From Bryobacterales bacterium (GTDB lineage Bacteria > Acidobacteriota > Terriglobia > Bryobacterales > Bryobacteraceae): a stretch of DNA of 17,495 nt. Below the pieces are notes generated by a model. The model searched no databases, was not told where the DNA came from, and saw only the letters and a list, made by a program, of their open reading frames with translations. The stretch spans positions 15,529 through 33,023 of the forward strand of contig PLRZ01000170.1 of assembly GCA_003164075.1 (NCBI GenBank), given 5' to 3'. Below, one piece after another: positions 13,262 to 17,495 of the stretch (position 1 is its first letter; each line of letters starts with the position of its first letter). The translations under genes were made by a program, and so were the position numbers.

Positions 13262-14149
13262 TTACGAACGCGGCACTTCGAAGGGTACCGAGAGCTCCAA
13301 TATAGTACCACCCGCGCCGCTCCCGATCTCCAGCTTTCCGCCCAGCGACGAGGCTTGCTCCCGGATGGACCGCAAGCCGATTCCCTGCGTCACGTTGGCC
13401 GGCGCGCTCAGCAGCCGGCCCACGTCAAACCCCACACCGTTGTCCTGAATACGGAGAACGACACGGTCGCCGCTCGATTCCAGCGTCATCTCCACGCGGC
13501 TGGCCCGCGCATGCCGCACCAGGTTCGTCAGCGCTTCCTGCACCGCCCGGTATACCAATACTTTAGCTTCCTGCTCGGGTTCGCGGGGAAGGGGCTGGAT
13601 CCGCAAGGAAGCCTCGAACCTTTGCGGAACGCCGCTCGAGTCCCACAATTGCCGGACTGCGGTTTCCAAGCTCAAACGCTGCCACTCGGGCGGATGCAGC
13701 TTCCGCGAGAGGGAGCGCACCTGCTCCCCCGCGTCGCTGGCGAGGGTGCCGATGCGGTCCAAGGCATGCTGGACCCCGGCCGGCGCATCGGGAAGCTGGG
13801 TGGCGATGACCTCCAGTTGCAGCCGGATGGCCACCAGCAATTGCCCCACGCCGGTGTGCAAATCGCGCCCCAGCCGCTCGCGTTCCAATTCGATCTGGCG
13901 GACCGCACTGGCTCCGGCCGAGAATCCGCTTGCCTGCGTCAGACTGGAAAGGTTTCGCTCGGCGCTCTGCAAGCGGAAATAGTGCTGGATGAACCGGCTC
14001 TGTACCCGGAGCAAACCTCCAGCCTCTTCGCCCAACGTCATGCGTGCCCGGCTGCTCATCCAGAGCGCCTGGCCATGCAGATCGCCTTCAATTGGCAAAG
14101 GAAAACCAACGCCGCGACGGGCGGACCCGGATACCGAGTCGAGGATCAA
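13262..14149 (-). CDS. Cytoplasmic NarX/DesK-type sensor histidine kinase
   Basis: The product is 295 aa. HisKA_3 dimerisation/phospho-acceptor region: ERERLGRDLHTGVGQLL with H98. ATP-binding domain (about 195-290): N box QEALTNLVRHA with N209, G1 box DNGVGFD (236-242) and G2 region GIGLRSIREQASSLGGKLE. No transmembrane segment is present, so the signal is cytoplasmic or arrives through a partner. The first 85 residues are a sensor region I cannot name. The residue after the phospho-His is Thr, where most family members have Asp or Glu. The start is TTG at 14149 with AGGAG 8 bases upstream; no ATG or GTG lies between it and the preceding in-frame stop, and the next ATG, at residue 31, would remove part of the N-terminus. 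It is co-transcribed with the response regulator. Confidence 0.9.
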   Translation of the reverse strand: MILDSVSGSARRGVGFPLPIEGDLHGQALWMSSRARMTLGEEAGGLLRVQSRFIQHYFRLQSAERNLSSLTQASGFSAGASAVRQIELERERLGRDLHTGVGQLLVAIRLQLEVIATQLPDAPAGVQHALDRIGTLASDAGEQVRSLSRKLHPPEWQRLSLETAVRQLWDSSGVPQRFEASLRIQPLPREPEQEAKVLVYRAVQEALTNLVRHARASRVEMTLESSGDRVVLRIQDNGVGFDVGRLLSAPANVTQGIGLRSIREQASSLGGKLEIGSGAGGTILELSVPFEVPRS

Positions 14150-14202
14150 CCAGAAGTCTCCTGTAGTAGAGGATCTTTCCTAGTCAGAATGCCAGGATAG
14201 CT

Positions 14203-14249
14203 AACTAACTGCAATCACCGTACGTACTCAGTACGTTAGCAACTAACTG
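14203..14249. promoter_or_regulatory. Operator-like palindrome flanked by direct repeats
   Basis: ACGTACT-C-AGTACGT (14222-14236) is a perfect 7-1-7 palindrome. AACTAACTG occurs on both sides, at 14203-14211 and 14241-14249, with starts 38 bases apart. The site lies midway in the AT-rich divergent region between the kinase gene and the coiled-coil protein gene and could control either or both. Confidence 0.5.
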
Positions 14250-14295
14250 TAGTACTTGCATTCAATTACGGAAAAGTATTATAAGGAAGATACCG

Positions 14296-14772
14296 ATGCC
14301 ACGCACCATAGATTATCTACCGCGGATCGCGATCTTCCTGGCGGGAATCGCCGCGGGTGCATTAACCAGCGTCCGCCGTGAACGCGGCGGCGCGGGAATG
14401 GACCCGGCAGCGCTGCAGGATCTCAAGAGCTCCCTCGCCAATCTCGAAACCCGCCTCACGGCACAAGACACGGCCACAACCGCGCGTTTCGCCCAGGTAG
14501 AAGTACGCCTGGAGGAGCACTCCGCGAAACTGGCGGAGGTGCCGTCCACCGCGCAGATCGTGGCGGCGATGGAGCAACTGCTGTCCAAGACAATGACCTC
14601 TCTGGACGACCGCCTCAGCACGCAGGCGCACTCCATCGAAGTTCTGAAAACCACGGTATCGCAAACCGACAGCCTGCTGGAGCGGGTGCTGGAATCTCTC
14701 GATTCCCTGCAGACCTACACCGATCCGGCGGAACTTTCCGACGACGTGCTGCTGGCCCGGCCGGCCGTCTAA
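14296..14772 (+). CDS. Membrane-anchored coiled-coil protein of unknown function
   Basis: The product is 158 aa. An N-terminal hydrophobic segment (about 7-24, YLPRIAIFLAGIAAGALTSV) followed by RRER would act as an uncleaved anchor with the rest in the cytoplasm. Residues about 38-145 show heptad-like patterning (LKSSLANLETRLTAQ, VEVRLEEHSAKLAEV, LLERVLESLDSLQTY), so a long coiled coil is likely. The ATG at 14296 has AAGGAAG upstream, and the gene follows the palindromic control region shared with the kinase gene. Such proteins often act as scaffolds or sensors near the membrane; I cannot name this one. A signal peptide in place of an anchor is possible but no cleavage motif is clear. Confidence 0.75.
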   Translation: MPRTIDYLPRIAIFLAGIAAGALTSVRRERGGAGMDPAALQDLKSSLANLETRLTAQDTATTARFAQVEVRLEEHSAKLAEVPSTAQIVAAMEQLLSKTMTSLDDRLSTQAHSIEVLKTTVSQTDSLLERVLESLDSLQTYTDPAELSDDVLLARPAV

Positions 14773-14899
14773 CCGGACGCACCTCTCCTCGACCGGGAGA
14801 ACCGCGAGAATGCCGCTCCGCTTCTGTTTGTCCTACTTGGTTCTAAGGATTTTCTGATTTTGTATATATAACAAAAAAGAACTATCCTCAGGATGGTCT

Positions 14900-15100
14900 A
14901 TGGATCTAAGTAAAGTTCTCGCGCAACTCCGGGAGGAGTTAGAAAATCTCGACGCGGCGATCCAGAGCCTTGAGCGTTTACAGCAGGATGTGCCCCGCCG
15001 GGGGCGTCCGCCGAAAACGGTGTCGCAGATGTCGAAGCTGTCCCGCGCCTCGCGGAAGGGGGACGTCGCGCCTGACGAGCCTCTCTCTGAAGATATCTAG
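14900..15100 (+). CDS. Small hypothetical protein with an AT-hook-like motif
   Basis: The product is 66 aa. The N-terminal part (about 1-30) is a leucine-rich amphipathic helix (LSKVLAQLREELENLDAAIQ) suited to coiled-coil pairing. It is followed by PRRGRPPKT, which resembles an AT-hook for the minor groove, then a Ser/Lys/Arg-rich stretch and an acidic end. AGGA lies 7 bases before the ATG, inside the short palindrome ATCCT-C-AGGAT (14884-14894), which could hide the ribosome binding site in a hairpin. An AT-rich stretch with TATATA (about 14863) may hold its promoter. Function is unknown; a small nucleoid-associated role would fit but is a guess. Confidence 0.65.
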   Translation: MDLSKVLAQLREELENLDAAIQSLERLQQDVPRRGRPPKTVSQMSKLSRASRKGDVAPDEPLSEDI

Positions 15101-15434
15101 GATAGCCAAGGGCTGCGCCCTTGAAATCCCAAGGAAAGAGTACGAGGCATCCCTATCTCAATTGGCAAACTTCAATTCCTCGCCAAGGCGCGAAGACACA
15201 AAGAGCGCATCGACTGGGGCTGGCACTGATGACGGACTTGCAGAACTCGGTGGCGAACCCGCTCCCTCACCGTCGCGGCTCGGTAAGTGGCTGCCTGTCA
15301 ATGCGACCTTTCCGAGCCGCGCGCGCTAGCAAGCTATCCTTGCCACTTGAAGTGAGTTTCGCGACAGAAACCAGTTAGACCTGTGGGACTATTCCGGAGA
15401 CAGACTGCGACAGCAACACGTCTTGCTTCCCGCT
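15101..15434. other. Intergenic region with hairpins and a repeat copy
   Basis: No convincing gene is present in these 334 bases. CAAGGGC-TGC-GCCCTTG (15107-15123) forms a short hairpin directly after the preceding stop, without a T-run. CGCGGCTCGG (15274-15283) and CCGAGCCGCG (15312-15321) are a perfect 10-bp inverted repeat with a 28-base loop. The 27-bp repeat at 15348-15374 is listed separately. Short plus-strand ORFs here have no ribosome binding site and read through the repeats. Confidence 0.6.
15348..15374 (-). repeat. Left copy of a 27-bp inverted repeat bracketing the ssb module
   Basis: This segment, containing TTTCGCGACAGAAACCAG, is the reverse complement of 17373-17399 with one difference (G against A at position 9). 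The copies lie 60 bases beyond the last gene and 128 bases before the first gene of the minus-strand ssb operon. Flanking bases outside the two copies show no obvious target duplication. Confidence 0.75.
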
Positions 15435-15995
15435 TTACTGCAGCGGCGGCAGATATTCCGGCGGCACAAGAACTTGAATCGACCGCGCCCGCCGCGGGAT
15501 TCGCCGAATGAGGCCGTTTCGCTCAAGAGTCTTGATCATTTCGTGAACCGAGGGCGGAGATACCTGGAAATACATCTGTAGATCGGATTCGGCCGGAGCT
15601 TGCCGGTGGAGCTTCGAGTAGTGATGGATGAACGCCAGATATTGACCTTGCTTTGGCGTGAAGGAACGCGGGGCCGAAGGATCGGGTTCCGGCGCCGGTT
15701 CGATTGCGACATCGAAAGCGTCCTCCCCGAAGCTGTCCCAGATTCGAACCTTGAGAATGAAGACCTGTCCCTCAATCACGGTGCGAACCGGCTTCTTGGC
15801 AGCGGCATAGAGGTTCTCGCGCAGTTCCTCCGCATCGGCGCTGGAACTCGGGAACCTGGCGATTGACACGCCGGCGCCGCCAATCTGGGCGAAGACCCAT
15901 TCCTGGCGGTCTTTGTATTCCACGCCGATCGAATCGGCGCCGTGTAACCGGGCGTGCCGGCAGATATCCTCAAGCAGTGTCTTCGGTTTGCCCAT
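15435..15995 (-). CDS. Protein with a C-terminal LexA-type winged helix and an unknown N-terminal domain
   Basis: The product is 186 aa. Residues about 112-176 (FTPKQGQYLAFIHHYSKLH, then APAESDLQMYFQVSPPSVHEMIKTLERNGLIRR-type sequence) follow the LexA DNA-binding pattern: TP-x-Q-x-x-x-L-x-F-I, a Pro-rich turn, a recognition helix with SPPSVH, and LE-x-x-GLIRR. In LexA this domain is N-terminal and followed by a Ser/Lys autopeptidase; here it is C-terminal and no peptidase is present. The first 100 residues are an alpha/beta sequence I do not recognise, followed by a Pro-rich linker (about 100-110). The ATG lies 26 bases inside the end of the upstream gene, in another frame, and has no clear ribosome binding site, so translation is probably coupled. 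It is the last gene of the ssb operon. Confidence 0.75.
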   Translation of the reverse strand: MGKPKTLLEDICRHARLHGADSIGVEYKDRQEWVFAQIGGAGVSIARFPSSSADAEELRENLYAAAKKPVRTVIEGQVFILKVRIWDSFGEDAFDVAIEPAPEPDPSAPRSFTPKQGQYLAFIHHYSKLHRQAPAESDLQMYFQVSPPSVHEMIKTLERNGLIRRIPRRARSIQVLVPPEYLPPLQ

Positions 15996-16266
15996 GAGAA
16001 ACCCAATAAGGCCCTTTGTCGCAGGCCTCGTCGATCTCGTAGTCGTCCGAGGAGTCCGCCTCCCCGGTGATGCACGTGAAGCACATGTGCCCCACTTGCG
16101 AGGAGCCGATCACCCAGATTGGCTCGCCACACGAACAGCGCTTGCCGGCCTTATAGGCCGCCAGCGCCGACTGGAGCTGCGCGATAATCTCGGCCTCCTT
16201 GTCGCCAGGATTACACTTCAGGTGGAGGCGAACATATTCCCGGAGTTTGATTGGAGTAAAAGGCAT
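15970..16266 (-). CDS. Small zinc-ribbon-like protein
   Basis: The product is 98 aa and I cannot assign a function. The N-terminal half (about 5-42) is helical and charged. Four cysteines, C44 and C46 (CSC) and C62 and C65 (CFTC), spaced CXC-x15-CX2C, can bind one zinc ion. The tail is acidic (EADSSDDYEIDEACDKG). The segment GEPIWVIGSS between the Cys pairs looks constrained. A full-strength AAAGGAGGT (complement of 16279-16287) lies upstream, with an unusually long 12-base spacer to the ATG at 16266. It starts 23 bases after the SSB-tailed protein gene and overlaps the LexA-like gene by 26 bases, so it belongs to the ssb operon. Confidence 0.7.
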   Translation of the reverse strand: MPFTPIKLREYVRLHLKCNPGDKEAEIIAQLQSALAAYKAGKRCSCGEPIWVIGSSQVGHMCFTCITGEADSSDDYEIDEACDKGPYWVSHGQTEDTA

Positions 16267-16289
16267 GCCTCGGTGCGGACCTCCTTTCG

Positions 16290-16715
16290 TCAGAATGGAA
16301 CGTCGTCATCGGTGATTTGTTCGGGTATCCATGACGCGTCCGCAGGAGGGATGGCAGCCGCCGCCTGATTCGGCCCGCGGGGCTGCTGCTTCCCGGCGCG
16401 GTCCTCCTGGTTGCGCGCATGGTAGTCCTCCCAGTAAAGTTGCTCCTCAAAGAGGCGCGCCGCTTCCTCGTCCTCTTCCGGGGTTGTGGGCGGTGGCGCG
16501 GAGAGCGGCTTCTCGCCCAGGACGTAGCCAAACTTCTTGAAGTGAAGCTCGTGAATCCACTCCTTCACGGGCAGCTTCCACTTCTGCTTGGGATCCGGCC
16601 TTGCTCGAACCAGCGTGTCCGGCTGAAAGCCCAGACTCTTGGCCATGGTGATGTCGTTCTGGTTAAGCCGGCAGAGTTTCTTCGCCTCGGGCCAGCCATG
16701 ACGATGCTTGCTCAT
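16290..16715 (-). CDS. Hypothetical protein ending in an SSB-type C-terminal tail
   Basis: The product is 141 aa. The N-terminal part (about 1-62; HGWPEAKKLCRLN, then MAKSLGF and WKLPVKEWIHELHFKK) is a compact, helical, basic domain seen in many hypothetical proteins from memory, without known function. A Pro/Glu-rich linker (about 68-110) and a Gln/Ala/Pro-rich stretch lead to a C-terminus of QITDDDVPF. The last eight residues equal those of the SSB encoded upstream (ITDDDVPF), the tail by which SSB recruits DNA repair and replication proteins. There is no OB fold here, so it is not a second SSB. It begins 29 bases after the ssb stop; no strong ribosome binding site is seen. Inference: it binds the same partners as SSB. 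Confidence 0.8.
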   Translation of the reverse strand: MSKHRHGWPEAKKLCRLNQNDITMAKSLGFQPDTLVRARPDPKQKWKLPVKEWIHELHFKKFGYVLGEKPLSAPPPTTPEEDEEAARLFEEQLYWEDYHARNQEDRAGKQQPRGPNQAAAAIPPADASWIPEQITDDDVPF

Positions 16716-16744
16716 CCCGATAAATCGACAACGCAGGCGTTACG

Positions 16745-17245
16745 CTAGAACGGAACGTCGTCGTCGGTGATCCCTTGATTGAAGTCATCCGGGGGCGCGG
16801 CGGGTGCCGGAGCGGGAGCGGGAGCGGGTGGGCGCTGCGCCGACCGCGGCATGGAGACCGGCTGCTGCGAGGTGTAGTCGCCGCCGCCCGATCCACCGCC
16901 GGGATCGCCACCGCGGCCGCCGAGCAGGATCAGCTCATCCACCACGATCTCGGTCATGTAGTTCTTCTTACCGTCCTTGTCGTCCCAACTGCGGGTCTGC
17001 AAGCGGCCTTCGATATATACCTGCTTGCCTTTGAGAAGGTAGGGCGCCAGGTTTTCCGCCCGCCACATGATGATGTTGTGCCAATCGGTCTCATCCTTCC
17101 ACTCGCCGGAGGCCTGATCTTTCCAGCGGCGGCTCGTGGCCAGAGAGAAGGTGGAACGGGAAACGCCATTAGGCGTGAATTTCGTCTCGGCATCTTTGCC
17201 GAGATGCCCGAGGAGTATGACTTTATTGACGCTTTTCGATGCCAT
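16745..17245 (-). CDS. ssb: Single-stranded DNA-binding protein SSB
   Basis: The product is 166 aa, normal for bacterial SSB. The OB fold spans about 5-110 (VNKVILLGHLGKDAETKFTP, WHNIIMWRAENLAPYLLKGK, VYIEGRLQTRSW, then YMTEIVVDELILLG). A Gly-rich then Pro/Ala-rich flexible linker (about 111-155) leads to the acidic tip ITDDDVPF, which recruits partners such as RecO, PriA and the polymerase clamp loader in known systems. It coats single-stranded DNA as a tetramer in replication and repair. The ATG at 17245 is chosen because the family sequence begins there; the further upstream in-frame extension is unlike SSB. No Shine-Dalgarno is visible, and a promoter candidate places transcription start only a few bases before the ATG, so a leaderless message is possible. 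It heads a four-gene operon. Confidence 0.96.
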   Translation of the reverse strand: MASKSVNKVILLGHLGKDAETKFTPNGVSRSTFSLATSRRWKDQASGEWKDETDWHNIIMWRAENLAPYLLKGKQVYIEGRLQTRSWDDKDGKKNYMTEIVVDELILLGGRGGDPGGGSGGGDYTSQQPVSMPRSAQRPPAPAPAPAPAAPPDDFNQGITDDDVPF

Positions 17246-17255
17246 CTTAATCTGA

Positions 17256-17283
17256 ACTGTATCACAGTGCGGCTTCGCCGCAA
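17256..17283 (-). promoter_or_regulatory. Candidate ssb promoter overlapping a small palindrome
   Basis: On the minus strand TTGCGG, a 16-base spacer and TACAGT preceded by TGA form a weak promoter with an extended -10 box. ACTGT-GAT-ACAGT (17256-17268) overlaps the -10 box and looks like an operator. The implied start site is only a few bases before the ATG. GCGGC-TTC-GCCGC (17269-17281) forms a small hairpin in the spacer. Confidence 0.35.
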
Positions 17284-17372
17284 GGGCGCGTCTTTCGCGT
17301 CTGCACGCCATCCAGGGAGCCGTTGACGGCTACGAGCGATTCGGTCGTTGTCCGTGAGGAGCTATTGGCTCG

Positions 17373-17399
17373 CTGGTTTCTGTCGCGAAATTCACTTCA
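17373..17399 (+). repeat. Right copy of the 27-bp inverted repeat
   Basis: It starts CTGGTTTCTGTCGCGAAA and matches the reverse complement of 15348-15374 in 26 of 27 positions. The match stops at both ends. Outward it continues directly into the larger repeat at 17397-17494, so it is one box of that element and not necessarily a transposon end. Confidence 0.75.
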
Positions 17400-17494
17400 G
17401 AACTCCTGATGTCGTGGAATTTGCAGTGAGCCCGCAGGTGGGGCAGGCGGTGCTCGCCTGCCCCACCTGCACTGAATTAGGCCCGCTGCTCGAA
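17397..17494 (-). repeat. Hairpin-bearing dispersed repeat at the right edge
   Basis: The centre is a perfect 16-bp stem, GCAGGTGGGGCAGGCG (17434-17449) and its complement (17455-17470), around the loop GTGCT. The flanking boxes 17397-17411 and 17472-17494 recur in inverted orientation at bases 33-47 and 1-23 of the window, where the hairpin is absent. It carries no gene. It resembles a non-autonomous palindromic repeat of the MITE or REP type. Confidence 0.65.
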
Positions 17495-17495
17495 T

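Noticed and set aside
15121..15378. Plus-strand ORFs of 85 and 119 codons in the gap before the ssb module
   Set aside because: No ribosome binding site, low-complexity translation, and they run through the hairpin and the repeat.
15348..17399. Classical insertion sequence
   Set aside because: No transposase frame lies between the inverted repeats and no target-site duplication was found.
1..17495. CRISPR array, tRNA or rRNA
   Set aside because: No regularly spaced repeats, no cloverleaf-like segment and no ribosomal RNA sequence were seen on either strand.

Overview
The window looks like chromosomal DNA of an acidobacterium, probably of the Solibacter/Bryobacterales lineage. This is inferred from high GC, Ig/ASH-type secreted proteins, a NarL-type kinase and regulator of acidobacterial style, the futalosine menaquinone genes and short dispersed repeats. 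No rRNA, tRNA, CRISPR array or transposase gene was seen, so the taxonomy is an inference.

Layout. (1) 1-2839: a three-gene minus-strand cluster made of a PP2C phosphatase and two secreted Ig-like proteins, the last two genes overlapping by ATGA. (2) 2926-4933: a plus-strand pair for menaquinone synthesis by the futalosine route (UbiA-family prenyltransferase and aminofutalosine synthase MqnE). (3) 5115-5530: an intact Phd/YefM antitoxin whose PIN toxin is reduced to its first codons, followed by a strong promoter with an 18-bp operator-like palindrome and the first codons of what may have been an AbrB/MazE-type antitoxin. (4) 5534-11931: the main feature, a minus-strand operon for an outer-membrane electron conduit. 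In transcription order it encodes an OmcA/MtrC-family decaheme cytochrome (one heme motif is CX3CH), a DmsE/MtrA-type decaheme cytochrome, an MtrB/PioB-type beta-barrel and a cytochrome with four monoheme modules. That is 24 predicted hemes in four genes, in the same C-A-B order as Shewanella mtrCAB. (5) 11932-12395: an unusually structured intergenic region with several hairpins and a 14-bp direct repeat around a promoter. (6) 12396-15100: a small ORF, a NarL-type response regulator and cytoplasmic histidine kinase, a palindromic operator-like region, a membrane-anchored coiled-coil protein and a small basic protein. (7) 15348-17494: a compact minus-strand module encoding SSB, a second protein ending in the same SSB tail, a small zinc-binding protein and a protein with a LexA-type winged helix at its C-terminus. 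It is bracketed by a nearly perfect 27-bp inverted repeat, and the right copy belongs to a larger hairpin-bearing repeat that recurs in inverted, shortened form at the left edge of the window.

How the parts may work together. MqnP and MqnE supply menaquinone, the likely electron source. A quinol-oxidising inner-membrane cytochrome would be needed to reach the periplasm, and none is in this window. The tetraheme protein could carry electrons across the periplasm to the DmsE/MtrA-like wire held in the barrel, with the OmcA/MtrC-like protein as surface terminal. The kinase/regulator pair lies just upstream on the same strand, but nothing in the sequence proves that it controls the operon. The SSB module reads as a DNA-transaction unit in which a second protein competes for, or joins, the SSB interaction network.
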